Notes: generated by a model not told the origin, from the letters alone. Shown: positions 8,499 through 17,514, counted from the stretch's first letter. The stretch is 64,000 nucleotides of DNA from Thermocatellispora tengchongensis (GCF_014202315.1 NZ_JACHGN010000015.1:264176-328175), one strand, 5' to 3'. Translations and numbers: made by a program.

Positions 8499-9422
8499 TC
8501 AGATGGCCGTGCGGTCGAGGATGCCCTTCATGTTGGAGTACATGAACTTCTCCAGGACGTCCTCGGGCAGGTCGAGATGGCGCGCGTCGGTGGTGGCCTT
8601 CTTCAGGTTCAGCAGCGGGTAGTCCGTACCGAAGATCACCTTCTCCGCGCCGGGCTGGCCGTGCCACTTGCCGCCCAGGAACTCCAGCAGCTCCTTGGGG
8701 TAGCGCTTGGGCGACCAGGCCGAGGTGCAGATGTACAGGTTGGGGTGCTTGGCCGCGAGGTGGGTCATCATGCCCGCCCACGGGTCGCCGATGTGGTGGC
8801 CGACCACGATCAGGTCGGGGAATGCCAGGCACACGTCGTCGAGGTGGAGCGGGTAGTTGGGCAGCGTGGGCCACAGCGGGCCCGGCATGCCGATGTAGGA
8901 GAAGACGAACAGGTTCAGCTCGACGCACTTGGCGTACAGGGGGTAGTACCACTTGTCGTTGGGCGGGGTGCCCCACGGGCTGGGCAGGATGTGCACGCCC
9001 TGGATGCCGTACCTCTCCTTGTGCTCGGCGAGGATGCGCGGGTTCTCCAGCAGGTCCCAGTACGACCCCGGGCCCTGGCGAGGCGGGATCAACGTGCCGG
9101 CGTGCGCGAAGCGGCCGGGGTACTTCTGGATGATGTCGTAGTGCTCCTGCACCCGGGCGTCGAGGCCCTTGCGGTCGGTGTGGTAGTAGAGCGACGCCTG
9201 GAACACCGCCGACTCCACGCCGACCTCGTCCATCTCGGCGATGGTCTGCTCCATGCCCGCCTCGGCGGTCCGCGGCGCCTCGCCACCCTGCTGGAAGGTG
9301 CGCATGACCCGGTTGCGCATCGGGTCCTGCAGCCACGAATCCCGGTCGCCGAAGGTGTCGGGGGTCGTCGCGGCCCATCCCGGGTGGAAGAACGCGTCGA
9401 TAACCGGTCCTGTGTACGCCAC
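8499..9422 (-). CDS. amidohydrolase-family protein (ACMSD/resorcylate decarboxylase-like)
   Basis: 307-aa TIM-barrel amidohydrolase of the decarboxylase/hydrolase branch. C-terminal landmarks are VVGHHIGDPW (metal/catalytic histidine region) and FGTDYPLLN (strand-8 aspartate). The first metal motif, normally D-x-H-x-H, reads DAFFHPGW and keeps only one histidine, so metal binding may differ. Start GTG 9422 with AGGAAGAGG upstream. It is the second gene of the operon, 27 bp after a crotonase and 10 bp before the cyclase. Probably hydrolysis or decarboxylation of a pathway intermediate. Confidence 0.8.
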   Translation of the reverse strand: MAYTGPVIDAFFHPGWAATTPDTFGDRDSWLQDPMRNRVMRTFQQGGEAPRTAEAGMEQTIAEMDEVGVESAVFQASLYYHTDRKGLDARVQEHYDIIQKYPGRFAHAGTLIPPRQGPGSYWDLLENPRILAEHKERYGIQGVHILPSPWGTPPNDKWYYPLYAKCVELNLFVFSYIGMPGPLWPTLPNYPLHLDDVCLAFPDLIVVGHHIGDPWAGMMTHLAAKHPNLYICTSAWSPKRYPKELLEFLGGKWHGQPGAEKVIFGTDYPLLNLKKATTDARHLDLPEDVLEKFMYSNMKGILDRTAI

Positions 9423-9449
9423 GATGCCTCTTCCTGTCGATGATGTCTG

Positions 9450-10298
9450 CTACTGGGGGCCGGGCGAGGAGCCGTTCCCGGTGGTCCGGGCCCGAGCCGA
9501 GGTGATGCCGTCGTACACGCGCCGCAGGAAGCGCCGATACTCCCCCGACGCCGCTGCGGCCTGCTGCTGGACTCCCTCCGCGCGCACCACTGACGGCAAC
9601 TCGGCCATCGAGGTGCTTTCGAGCAGGTTCTTCACCAGCGCGAGGGTCGCCCCGGGCGACTGGCGCAGCTCCGCCAGCAGCCCGTCCACACAGGCGTCGA
9701 TCCCGCCCGGCTCGGCCAGGCGGGCGATCATGCCGCGCTCGTGCGCCTCCGCCGCGCCGATCCACCTGCCGCTGAGCAGCAGGTCGCGGGCGACCGCCGG
9801 GCCGAGCAAGCGGGGCAGCACCAGGCTGGTCCCGGCGTCGGGCATCAGGCCGAGGTGGGCGAAGGTGAAGCGGAACCGGGCGTCCCGCTCGGCCACGACC
9901 AGGTCCGCGGCCAGGGCCAGTGCGGCGCCGGCTCCGACCGCGGCCCCCTGGACCGCCGCGATCACGATCTGGTCGGCCGCGCGCATCGCGAGCACGGTGC
10001 CGGTCATGCGCCGCCAATAGTCGGCGACGTAGTTCTCCGGCAGCCCCTCCTTCAGCTCGGCGAGGTCGCCTCCGCTGGAGAACGTGCGGCCGGCGCCTTT
10101 GATCACGATGAATCGCACGTCCTCACGGCTGCGGAGGTCCTGCAGAACCGCGGCGAGCGCGTGGTGCACCGCCCGCGAGACGGCGTTGCGCGCCTCGGGC
10201 CGATCGAGGACGACGTGGGCGACGTCGCCCACGACATCCGATCGCACATGACTGCTCTCCACAGTCCTCCCCGCTCGATCGTAGGTATGATCCATCAT
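9450..10298 (-). CDS. crotonase family protein, first gene of the ten-gene operon
   Basis: 282 aa from the first ATG. Oxyanion segments are FSSGGDLAEL and GAAVGAG. The Glu144 position of enoyl-CoA hydratase is replaced (FTFAHLGL) and the Glu164 position is Asp (ARDLLLSG), while MPDAG downstream recalls the catalytic Asp of isomerase-type crotonases. The start is uncertain: ATG 10298 overlaps a TGATCA operator and would need a leaderless message, whereas GTG 10247 has GGAG nine bases upstream and gives 265 aa. The operator directly upstream shows that this operon has its own promoter, separate from the ABC importer genes ending 19 bp away. Confidence 0.82.
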   Translation of the reverse strand: MMDHTYDRAGRTVESSHVRSDVVGDVAHVVLDRPEARNAVSRAVHHALAAVLQDLRSREDVRFIVIKGAGRTFSSGGDLAELKEGLPENYVADYWRRMTGTVLAMRAADQIVIAAVQGAAVGAGAALALAADLVVAERDARFRFTFAHLGLMPDAGTSLVLPRLLGPAVARDLLLSGRWIGAAEAHERGMIARLAEPGGIDACVDGLLAELRQSPGATLALVKNLLESTSMAELPSVVRAEGVQQQAAAASGEYRRFLRRVYDGITSARARTTGNGSSPGPQ

Positions 10299-10316
10299 AT
10301 CTGATCAAACATCAAA
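10296..10316 (-). promoter_or_regulatory. putative GntR operator upstream of the crotonase operon
   Basis: Read on the minus strand this is TTTGATGTTTGATCAGATAT followed by G. It matches the element in front of gntR at 14666-14686 almost base for base. It fills the 19-bp gap between the ATPase stop (10318) and the crotonase start. One of ten related sites in block 1. Confidence 0.65.
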
Positions 10317-10317
10317 T

Positions 10318-11322
10318 TCAAGCCTCCGGCTGGCGGGAAAGGTCCGCGGCCTGCAACGGGAAATGGCACGCGACCGCGTGACCCGGCCGGATCGCGGTGA
10401 GTGGCGGCTCCTCACGAGCGCAGACGTCGTTGGCCATGGCACACCGTGTGCGGAACCGGCACCCGCTCGGCGGATCCACCGGTGAGGGTGGATCGCCCGC
10501 CACGACCCCCTCCGGCCGCCGGGCGCCGGGATCGGGCCTGGGCACCGAGTTCAGCAAGGCGAGCGTGTACGGATGCGCGGGGCGGGAGTAGAGCTCGCCG
10601 GCGCCGGCGATCTCGACCACCTTGCCGAGATACATCACCATGACCCGGTCGGAGACGTTCTTCACCACCGCCAGATCGTGCGCGATGAACAGCACGGCCA
10701 GGTCGAACCGTTCGCGCAGGTCCTCGATCAGGTTCAGCACCGTGGCCCGCAGCGAGACGTCGAGCGAGGACACCGGCTCGTCGCACACCAGCAGCCGCGC
10801 ACCCGCCACGAGCGCCCGCGCGATGGCGACTCGCTGGCACTGCCCGCCGGACAGCTCGGTCGGATGGCGATCGCCGTAGTCGGCCGGATCGAGGCCCACC
10901 GCGCGCAGCATCTCCTCCGCCTTCGCGGCGCGCTCGGCCCGGGTGCCTCTGCGCCAGATCGTCAGCGGCTCGGCCACGATCTGGCGGATCTTGCGGCGGG
11001 GGTTGAGCGAGGAGACCGGGTCCTGGAAGACCATCTGCAGCTCCGGGCGCAACCGCCGCAGCGAGGATCCGGGGAGCCGGGTCAGGTCGGTGCCGTCGAA
11101 CTCCACCGTCCCGGACAGGGGGCGCGGCATCTGCAGGATGGACCGCGCCATGGTGGACTTCCCGCACCCGGACTCCCCCACCACCCCGAGCGTCTCGCCC
11201 CGGTCCAGCTCGAACGAGACGCCCGACACGGCGTGCACCGTTCCGGCGCGGGTGTGATACTCCACGACGAGGTCCGCCACCCGCAGCAGCGGCCGGTCCG
11301 CGTCCTGATCAGCATGCGTCAT
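10318..11322 (-). CDS. oligopeptide/dipeptide-type ABC importer ATPase (DppF/OppF-like)
   Basis: Second ATPase of the importer, 334 aa. Walker A GESGCGKST, Q-loop QMVFQDPVSSLNP, signature LSGGQCQR, Walker B LLVCDEP and switch FIAHDLAV are all present. The C-terminal oligopeptide extension contains the CRFRTRCAMANDVC cysteine cluster. Start ATG 11322 (MTHADQD) is preferred over ATG 11328 because GAGGGAG lies seven bases before it. Last gene of a four-gene importer operon. The next operon downstream has its own operator. These importers carry peptides, nickel or other small solutes; here the neighbours suggest the catabolic substrate. Confidence 0.93.
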   Translation of the reverse strand: MTHADQDADRPLLRVADLVVEYHTRAGTVHAVSGVSFELDRGETLGVVGESGCGKSTMARSILQMPRPLSGTVEFDGTDLTRLPGSSLRRLRPELQMVFQDPVSSLNPRRKIRQIVAEPLTIWRRGTRAERAAKAEEMLRAVGLDPADYGDRHPTELSGGQCQRVAIARALVAGARLLVCDEPVSSLDVSLRATVLNLIEDLRERFDLAVLFIAHDLAVVKNVSDRVMVMYLGKVVEIAGAGELYSRPAHPYTLALLNSVPRPDPGARRPEGVVAGDPPSPVDPPSGCRFRTRCAMANDVCAREEPPLTAIRPGHAVACHFPLQAADLSRQPEA

Positions 11323-11329
11323 GGCCATG

Positions 11330-11373
11330 CTCCCTCATCGCTCCCTCATCGCTCCCTGATCGCTCCCTGATCG
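11330..11373. repeat. four tandem 11-bp units carrying a ribosome-binding motif
   Basis: Two copies of CTCCCTCATCG followed by two of CTCCCTGATCG, then a partial unit. On the minus strand each unit reads CGATSAGGGAG, that is, a Shine-Dalgarno-like AGGGAG. The repeat encodes the tail of the upstream ATPase (its stop is at 11335-11337) and supplies the ribosome site of the downstream ATPase. Unit length is not a multiple of three. Confidence 0.9.
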
Positions 11374-12471
11374 CTCCGTCGTCTCCGTGCCCGCGGCGGC
11401 CGACGACTCGTACTCCGGTGAGCCGACGGGATACCAGCAGCGATAGCTGTGCTCGGGATCGTCCGCCTGAACGAGCGGCGGTTCCTGCTCCCGGCACTTG
11501 CGCCGCGCCGCGGGGCACCGATCGGCGAAGCGGCACCCGGGCATCGGCACGGCGAGGTTGGGCGGGTGTCCCGGGATCGCGTTGAGCCGGGTGTGGCTGG
11601 GCTCCTCCAGCCGGGGCAGCGCGTCCAGCAGGGCCCGGGTGTAGGGCATCATGACGTTCGCGAACAGGGTGCGCGTCGGCGCCGTCTCCACGATGCGCCC
11701 GGCGTACATGACGGCGATGCGGTCGGTCCTGGTGGCCACGACGCCGAGATCGTGGGTGACCAGGACCATGGCCATGTGCCGCTCGGCCTGCTGGCGGCCC
11801 AGCAGGTCCAGGATCTGGTGCTGCACGGTCACGTCGAGCGCGGTGGTCGGCTCGTCGGCGAACAGCAGCCGCGGATTGCCCGCCAGGGCGATGGCGATCC
11901 CCACCCGCTGCCGCATGCCGCCGGAGAGCTGGTGCGGGTAGGCGTGCATCCGCTTGGCGGGCTCCGGTATGCCGACGCTTCTGAGCAGCTCGACGGACGC
12001 GGCCTCGGCCTCCCCGCGCGACAGTTCCGGACGATGCCGCCGGACCGTCTCGGAGATCTGCCGGCCGATCCTGGTGACCGGGTTCAGCGAGGTCAGCGGG
12101 TCCTGAAGGACCATGGCGATCTCGCTGCCCCACATCTTGCGCAGTTCCCTGCGCGGCAACCGCACGAGGTCGCGGCCGGCGAACATGATCCGGCCGGTCC
12201 GCTCGACCCGCTGTCCGGGGGCGATGAGCCCCATCACCGAGCGGGCGAACACCGACTTGCCCGAGCCGGACTCGCCGACGATGCCCAGGGTCTCCTCGGG
12301 GCGCACCGCGATCGAGACGTGGTCCACCGCGCGGACCAGACCGCGCGGGGTGTGGAAGCCGGTGCACAGGTCGACGACCTCCAGCAGCGGGGCCGCCGTG
12401 GCCGGGGAGGCGGCGGCGTCCGGTGCGGGGCCGGCCGCGCTCACGGGGTTTCCCGTCGGCTTGGCGCTCAC
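11335..12471 (-). CDS. oligopeptide/dipeptide-type ABC importer ATPase (DppD/OppD-like)
   Basis: First ATPase of the importer, 378 aa, with a 28-residue Ala/Pro-rich N-terminus. Walker A GESGSGKS, signature LSGGMRQR, Walker [13 protein letters not shown] and H-loop VTHDLGV are clear, plus the C-terminal oligopeptide cysteine motif ([14 protein letters not shown]). The GTG start at 12471 overlaps the TGA of the permease gene (GTGA), so translation is coupled. The last ten residues are encoded by an 11-bp tandem repeat. Confidence 0.93.
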   Translation of the reverse strand: MSAKPTGNPVSAAGPAPDAAASPATAAPLLEVVDLCTGFHTPRGLVRAVDHVSIAVRPEETLGIVGESGSGKSVFARSVMGLIAPGQRVERTGRIMFAGRDLVRLPRRELRKMWGSEIAMVLQDPLTSLNPVTRIGRQISETVRRHRPELSRGEAEAASVELLRSVGIPEPAKRMHAYPHQLSGGMRQRVGIAIALAGNPRLLFADEPTTALDVTVQHQILDLLGRQQAERHMAMVLVTHDLGVVATRTDRIAVMYAGRIVETAPTRTLFANVMMPYTRALLDALPRLEEPSHTRLNAIPGHPPNLAVPMPGCRFADRCPAARRKCREQEPPLVQADDPEHSYRCWYPVGSPEYESSAAAGTETTERSGSDQGAMRER

Positions 12472-13388
12472 AGCGACACCTCCGACCGTCCGGACGTCTT
12501 GTTCCGCAGCCGGTCGCCGATGACGTTGAAGGACAGCACCGTCAGCAGCAGGACCAGGGCGGGCAGGGCCACGATGTGCGGGCTCGACGACAGGAGCTGG
12601 CGGCCGCCGGCGATCATGCTCCCCCAGCTCGGCGTCGGCGGCTGCAGGCCGAAGCCGAGGAAGCTGAGCGAGCCCTCGGCGACCATGACCACCGCGACGA
12701 CCACGAAGGCGTACGCCAGGACGCTCGGCAGCACGTTGGGGAAGACCTCCCTGGCCAGGGTCCGCAGCCGGCCCGAACCGAGCACCCGTGAGGCCAGCAC
12801 GAACTCGCGCTTGGACCACATCAGCGTGTTGGCGCGGGCCAGGCGGGTGAAGGTCGGGACGAAGACCGAGCCGAGGCCGATGATGAGCACGGTGGCCGTG
12901 GCCCCGCGCACGGCGACGAGCACCATGATGAACACCAGTGCGGGGAAGGCGAGCACGAGATCGACGACCGCGCTGATGACCGCGTCCACCCACCCGCGCA
13001 GATAACCGGCCAGAAGGCCGAGCAGCATGCCGGCCGAGAGCCCCAGCAGGACCGCCACCAGGCCGACCTGCAGCGACGCCCTGGCCCCGTGGATCAGCCT
13101 GGCGAGCATGTCCCGGCCGAGCTGGTCGGTCCCCAGCAGATGGCCGGTGACCGGCCCGGACGCGATGTGCTCGTAGTCCGGCACGGTCGGGTCCGGAAGC
13201 GGCAGCAGCGGCGCCAGCAGGGCGCTCAGCGCGACCAGGCCGATCCAGGCGGCCGACAACCACATGCCCCAGGGGCGGCGGCGGACGGGCCGGTTCCCCG
13301 TGGCCGGACCGGGCGCCCGCGGAGCGGGGCTCGCGGGGCGCAGCGTGCCGGTCGCCCCGCCGGTGGCGTTTTCATCAGGAGTGTTCAC
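12468..13388 (-). CDS. ABC importer permease (DppC/OppC-like)
   Basis: 306-aa inner-membrane permease. A Pro/Ala-rich cytoplasmic N-terminus is followed by about six membrane segments. GTDQLGRDMLARLIHGAR is the DppC-type signature and the EAA-like cytoplasmic loop is REVFPNVLPSVLAYAF. GTG start at 13388 overlaps the upstream permease by 14 bp. Forms the heterodimeric pore with 13375-14433. Confidence 0.93.
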   Translation of the reverse strand: MNTPDENATGGATGTLRPASPAPRAPGPATGNRPVRRRPWGMWLSAAWIGLVALSALLAPLLPLPDPTVPDYEHIASGPVTGHLLGTDQLGRDMLARLIHGARASLQVGLVAVLLGLSAGMLLGLLAGYLRGWVDAVISAVVDLVLAFPALVFIMVLVAVRGATATVLIIGLGSVFVPTFTRLARANTLMWSKREFVLASRVLGSGRLRTLAREVFPNVLPSVLAYAFVVVAVVMVAEGSLSFLGFGLQPPTPSWGSMIAGGRQLLSSSPHIVALPALVLLLTVLSFNVIGDRLRNKTSGRSEVSL

Positions 13389-14433
13389 TGCGGACCCTCG
13401 GATCGAGTAGGACGTACAACAGGTCGATGGCCGCGTTCACCAGGACGTACGCCACGGCGATGACCGCCACGACGGCCTGGATGGTCACGAAGTCGCGCGC
13501 CGTGATCGAGTCCACGAGCAGACGTCCGAGCCCGGGGATCGCGAAGAGCGTCTCGACCACGACCGCGCTGCCGATGAGCCGGGCGGTGTTGATTCCGGCG
13601 AGGGTGACCAGCGAGAACGACGACGGGCGCAGCGCCTGGCGGATCAGGATGTTGGCCGAGGACATGCCCTTGGCCTGGGCCGCGAGGATGAAGTCCTCCC
13701 GCATGGTCACCTGCATGTCGTTGCGCAGCAGGCGCTGGTAGACGCCGGCGGGTTCGAGCGACATGGCCAGGGCGGGCAGCAGGATGCTCTGCAGGTTGGC
13801 GGCGAGCCCGTCGCCGAGTGGCCGGTAGCCCGACGCCGGGAGCCAGCCGAGGTGGACGGCGAAGACGAAGACGAGGAACAGGCCCACGACGAAGTGCGGC
13901 GTCGAGATCGCCGCGAACGCCCACCCGGTGCTGACCCGGTCCACCAGCCCTCTGGGCCGGTAGACGCCGTAGATGGCCGCGGCGAGCGCCATGACCAGGG
14001 CGAGGACCTGCACGAAGACCATGAGCTGGATCGACACGGGCAGTCGTTGCAGGATCGCCTCGGTGACCGGCTGCGCCGTGCGGTAGGAGGTGCCGAAATC
14101 CCCCTGCAACGCGCCGGTGACCCAGTCGGCGTAGCGGACCCACACCGGCTCGTCCAGCTTCAGCGTCGCCCGCAGTCGCGCGACCTGCTCGGCCGAGGCG
14201 TCCTCGCCGAGGATCGCCCGGGCGGGGTCCCCGGGCAGGAAGTCCAGCATCACCGAGACCAGGAAGGTCACGCCGACCAGCACCAGCGTCAGGTGCGCCA
14301 GCCGCTTGAGCATGAACTCCAGCCAGCCGGGCGCACGCCGGCGACGACGCGCCCGCTGCCGCCGGCGGGCCGGAGGCTGCGCTTTCGCGGATTCTTCAGG
14401 CGGTACCGCGACGCTCTTTCCCAACCGCGCCAT
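13375..14433 (-). CDS. ABC importer permease (DppB/OppB-like), first gene of importer operon
   Basis: 352-aa permease with an unusually basic N-terminus (RRRQRARRRRR, about residues 25-35) before the first membrane helix, then DppB features: DFLPGDPARAILG, LGWLPASGY and the EAA loop IRQALRPSSFSLVTLAG. ATG 14433 is seven bases after GAGGAG; a GTG three bases earlier is possible. A TGATCA element lies 68 bp upstream (14501-14518). No solute-binding protein gene is in this operon; two lone lipoprotein binding proteins elsewhere in the block (17543-19132 and 33518-35056) probably serve it. Confidence 0.92.
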   Translation of the reverse strand: MARLGKSVAVPPEESAKAQPPARRRQRARRRRRAPGWLEFMLKRLAHLTLVLVGVTFLVSVMLDFLPGDPARAILGEDASAEQVARLRATLKLDEPVWVRYADWVTGALQGDFGTSYRTAQPVTEAILQRLPVSIQLMVFVQVLALVMALAAAIYGVYRPRGLVDRVSTGWAFAAISTPHFVVGLFLVFVFAVHLGWLPASGYRPLGDGLAANLQSILLPALAMSLEPAGVYQRLLRNDMQVTMREDFILAAQAKGMSSANILIRQALRPSSFSLVTLAGINTARLIGSAVVVETLFAIPGLGRLLVDSITARDFVTIQAVVAVIAVAYVLVNAAIDLLYVLLDPRVRSEHS

Positions 14434-14500
14434 CACATCGCTCCTCGAACCGGCAGCGGAAAGCCGCCCGATTGTGCGGGCCGTTCAGTGAAACCAGAAT

Positions 14501-14518
14501 TTATATATGATCAAAAGG
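14501..14518 (+). promoter_or_regulatory. putative GntR operator upstream of importer operon
   Basis: TTATATATGATCAAAAGG, a strikingly AT-rich island in GC-rich DNA. The core TGATCAAA is shared with nine other sites in block 1. Confidence 0.6.
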
Positions 14519-14665
14519 TTGCGCCGATGGCGCCCCTGCCCCATGCCGTGCCCGCCGCGCGACCTCATCCGGCTCCCGGCCTACCGGCCGTCGGACAGAC
14601 GGGAGCCGGGCGACGTCATGTGATCAGAGCCACAACGTACCTACTGGCGTAACCGAAATCAAGAG

Positions 14666-14686
14666 TATGATGTCTGATCAAATATG
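14666..14686 (+). promoter_or_regulatory. putative GntR autoregulatory operator
   Basis: TATGATGTCTGATCAAATAT plus G, 62 bp before the gntR start codon. Aligned with the complement of 10296-10316 it is nearly identical over its whole length, which is the strongest pairwise match in the operator set. Confidence 0.65.
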
Positions 14687-14747
14687 TTGTGATGCGTCGA
14701 TCACCCGGTCCTCGTCCGGGGGCGCCGAGCGGACCGAGGTGGAGAAC

Positions 14748-15437
14748 ATGGCCGGGACCGACTCCGCACGTCTGAAGAGGATGCACAACCGCCCCAAGCT
14801 GTCGGACGAGATCATCGAGAACCTGCGTCAGGCCATCCTGAGCGGCTCCTACTCCCGTGGAGCGAAACTCGGCCTGGAGGAACTGGCCGAGGAGCTGGGC
14901 GTCAGCATCATGCCGGTGCGTGAGGCGCTCATCGCCCTCGCCAACGAAGGACTCGTCGTCGCCGAGCCGCGGCGGGGCTTTCGCGCCTCGCCGCTGCTCC
15001 AGCAGGACCTGGACGACATCTTCGAGATCCAGGCCCATCTCGCGGGAATCCTCGCGGCACGGGCCGCGGAGGCGGCGACCGCGGAAGACGTGGCCACCCT
15101 CCGGGAGATCCACCGGCGTTTCGAGGAGCTCAGCCGCGAACCCGCCGGCGGCACGCGGTCCGCAGCGCTCGGCGAACTCAACACCGGCTTCCACCGGTAC
15201 ATCAACAAGCTGCCGCCCGGAGACCGGGTCAGGTGGTTCCTGCGGCTCACCAACAGGTTCGTCCGCCAGGACCTGTTCGAATCCGTTCCCGGCATGCTGG
15301 AAGGCGCGTTGCGGGACCATCCCCCGATCATCGAGGCCATCGCGGCCCGCGACAGCGCGCGGGCCCGCCGCCTGATGGAAGAGCACTTCGCTCAGGGGGC
15401 GAGCCTGCTGGGCTGCGCGCTCGCCGGCCGGCACTGA
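14748..15437 (+). CDS. GntR-family (FCD domain) transcriptional regulator 1
   Basis: 229 aa. Winged helix-turn-helix at about residues 12-75 (LGLEELAEELGVSIMPVREA is the recognition region), then an all-helical FCD effector domain (about 85-215) with metal/ligand histidines such as in FHRYINKLPP. FCD regulators are usually repressors released by a carboxylate or CoA ester. Start ATG 14748 (MAGTDSARL) follows GGTGGAG and aligns exactly with the start of the paralogue at 36329; the longer in-frame extension would run through the operator. The two paralogues have the same length and almost the same HTH, so they may bind the same sites. Confidence 0.93.
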   Translation: MAGTDSARLKRMHNRPKLSDEIIENLRQAILSGSYSRGAKLGLEELAEELGVSIMPVREALIALANEGLVVAEPRRGFRASPLLQQDLDDIFEIQAHLAGILAARAAEAATAEDVATLREIHRRFEELSREPAGGTRSAALGELNTGFHRYINKLPPGDRVRWFLRLTNRFVRQDLFESVPGMLEGALRDHPPIIEAIAARDSARARRLMEEHFAQGASLLGCALAGRH

Positions 15438-15449
15438 TCAGCCGGCGAG
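15420..15449. terminator. bidirectional hairpin between gntR1 and maoC-like gene
   Basis: Perfect 9-bp arms CTCGCCGGC (15420-15428) and GCCGGCGAG (15441-15449) with a 12-nt loop that contains the gntR stop codon. No T tract. The two genes converge here. Confidence 0.6.
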
Positions 15450-15473
15450 CCGGTCACACAGCGGGGGTCACGG

Positions 15474-16601
15474 TCATCCGTAGAGCCCGTGCCCCGGATC
15501 CGCCTCCGGGGAGAAGAGGATGTCGTCGCCGAGCGGGTCGCCGCGGCGCGGCAACCGCACCACCGCCGTGCCGGTCGCCGTCGCCACCTCGTTCTGGTTC
15601 ACGACCTCGATCTTGATCTCGGCCAGATGGCCGCCGGCGTCGTCGACGTACGTGCCGACCACCTCGCCGGTCACATGGTTGGTGTCGCCGACCAGGTTGG
15701 GGCGGCGGAGCCGGACGTCGATCGAACGCAGGTCGCCGTGATCCCCCATCCAGTCGGTGACGATCTGGGTCATCCAGCAGATCCGCTGCGGCCCGTAGTC
15801 GAAGCTGCCGGCCTGGGCCCTGGACTTGCGGGCGTACTCCGGATCCGCCCGCCCGCCGGCCCCCACGTCGATCGTGCCGCTGTCGACCTTCCTCGCCCGC
15901 TTCGTGCCCAGTGCGCCGTACGTGAAGATATACAGCTCGGTACGCGTATAGGTGCCCTTGTCCAGGCGCGGAAGCCGCTGTCCGACGTGGACCCCGTCGG
16001 CCCAGAGAGGCACCTCGCCCCGGCGCTCGCGCGTCCAGACCAGCGGGTCCGGCGCGACCTGGGAGTGCCGGCTGCGGATGCCGGACTCCACGCCCGTCCC
16101 CCGGTTGGCGAACCGGAGCATCCGGTTCGTCAACGTCGCCACCTTCTCCGCGCGGTGGTTGTAGTAGTCGGTCCGGCCCGTGCAGACGAGCGCGTCACCG
16201 ATCTGCCGGAACTTGGCCCGCTCGACGCCCACCGGGGTCTCGATGGCCCGGACACGGTCGCCGAGCCAGATCGGCGCGTGCCACTCGATCGTGGCGCCGC
16301 CGTACAGGATGGTCAGGCTGTTCATGGGGACGCGGGCCGGCTCGATGTGGCCCCACATCGACGCGTTGGCGCCGAAGTTGATCGAGAACAGGAACGACGG
16401 CGGCGCCACCAGGTCGTGATACCGGCCGCGGGCGGCGTACGCCGGATCGCGCCAGAGCGGGTTGTAGTCGCCGACGCCGTCCGCGAAGCGCTGCAGCCAC
16501 TCCGTCGTCACCGTCCGCCACGGGCGTGGCCGGAGCGGCTTGCCCAGCCCGCGCCGGTACTCCTCCTCGAACTCGTCGAGAGTGCGGATCCGGTCACTCA
16601 T
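15474..16601 (-). CDS. MaoC-like double hot-dog dehydratase family protein
   Basis: 375-aa protein with two hot-dog repeats: an FAS1-type dehydratase N-terminal domain (GDYNPLWRDPAYA at about 43-55) and a MaoC-like C-terminal half. The hydratase motif D-x-N-P-x-H has Trp in place of His in repeat 1 (YNPLWRD), as is common in this subfamily, so activity would depend on the other repeat or a partner. Likely (R)-enoyl-CoA hydration. ATG 16601 has GAGGGGGG upstream and overlaps the SDR gene by 8 bp, so it is translated with it. Third gene of the binding protein / SDR / MaoC operon. Confidence 0.8.
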   Translation of the reverse strand: MSDRIRTLDEFEEEYRRGLGKPLRPRPWRTVTTEWLQRFADGVGDYNPLWRDPAYAARGRYHDLVAPPSFLFSINFGANASMWGHIEPARVPMNSLTILYGGATIEWHAPIWLGDRVRAIETPVGVERAKFRQIGDALVCTGRTDYYNHRAEKVATLTNRMLRFANRGTGVESGIRSRHSQVAPDPLVWTRERRGEVPLWADGVHVGQRLPRLDKGTYTRTELYIFTYGALGTKRARKVDSGTIDVGAGGRADPEYARKSRAQAGSFDYGPQRICWMTQIVTDWMGDHGDLRSIDVRLRRPNLVGDTNHVTGEVVGTYVDDAGGHLAEIKIEVVNQNEVATATGTAVVRLPRRGDPLGDDILFSPEADPGHGLYG

Positions 16602-17514
16602 CGTCGTTCCCCCCTCCGCGGGGTACCGAGGGGCGGGCCATCAGCTCGCGCACCGCCGCGCCGGTGGTGTCCATGATCTGGCCGATACGGTCGCGGACGA
16701 CCTCGGGCGTCAGGTCCGGGTCGCGTACCCCGGCGGTCTTGACCACGACCATGCGCGCGACCGATCCCCCGGACGCCGCGAGCACTTCGCCGCTGATCTC
16801 GCACGACTCGTGCGCGAGATAGGCCGCGACGGGCGCGACGAGGCCGGGCGGCATCGACGCCTTCATGTGCTCGGCGAATCCCGGCGGCAGGGAGTCGCCG
16901 TTGTGGTCCACCATCCGGGTCCCGGCGCCCGGGGCCAGGGCGTTCACCTTGATGCCGAGCGGATGTCCGGCCACCGCCAGGTTCCGGGTAAGTCCGAGCA
17001 CCGCGCCCTTCGCCGATCCGTAATGCAGCATGCCCGGCACTCCCCACAGGGCGGCCGAGACCGTGTTCACCACCCGGCCCGCCCCCGACCGCTTGAGATG
17101 CGGCCAGGCCGCGCGCGCCATGAACAGCGACCCGAAGTAGTGGACGTCGATCTGGGCCCGGAACTCCTCGGCCGGCAGAGTCTCGAAGTCCCCGGTGCTG
17201 AAGATGCCGGCGTTGTTGAGGAGAATGTCGAGACGGCCGAAGCTCTCCAGCGCGACCGCCACGATCGCCTGTGCGCCCGCCTCCGTCGCCACCGACTCTC
17301 GTGTCGCCACGGCGGTGCCGCCCGAGGAGCGGATCAGGTCGGCGGTCGCGCCGGCCGGGTCCTCGCCGGTGGGCCGGCCGTCCACGGTCCCGCCGGAGTC
17401 GCAGACGACCACGGCGGCCCCGCGCCGGGCGAGCAGGAGCGCCTCGGCTCGGCCGATGCCGCGGCCCGCGCCCGTCACCACGGCGACCTTCCCGTCGAAT
17501 CTCATCTCGGCCAA
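16594..17514 (-). CDS. SDR dehydrogenase of the multifunctional beta-oxidation (MFE-2) type
   Basis: 306-aa short-chain dehydrogenase. VTGAGRGIG dinucleotide motif at about 13-21, NNAG, and catalytic YGSAK (Tyr in MLHYGSAKG). The roughly 50-aa extension past the core and the pairing with a MaoC protein recall the (3R)-hydroxyacyl-CoA dehydrogenase plus hydratase pair of peroxisomal-type beta-oxidation. Start TTG 17514 lies five bases after GGAGG; ATG 17505 is an alternative without good spacing. Follows a binding-protein gene by 28 bp. Confidence 0.82.
   Translation of the reverse strand: MAEMRFDGKVAVVTGAGRGIGRAEALLLARRGAAVVVCDSGGTVDGRPTGEDPAGATADLIRSSGGTAVATRESVATEAGAQAIVAVALESFGRLDILLNNAGIFSTGDFETLPAEEFRAQIDVHYFGSLFMARAAWPHLKRSGAGRVVNTVSAALWGVPGMLHYGSAKGAVLGLTRNLAVAGHPLGIKVNALAPGAGTRMVDHNGDSLPPGFAEHMKASMPPGLVAPVAAYLAHESCEISGEVLAASGGSVARMVVVKTAGVRDPDLTPEVVRDRIGQIMDTTGAAVRELMARPSVPRGGGNDDE

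Larger units (their letters stand above)
14437..14747. other. divergent promoter region between importer operon and gntR
   Basis: 311 bp with no gene. It holds two TGATCA-type elements, one proximal to the importer (14501-14518) and one proximal to the regulator (14666-14686), separated by GC-rich sequence. This arrangement fits a GntR regulator controlling itself and the importer. Confidence 0.7.
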
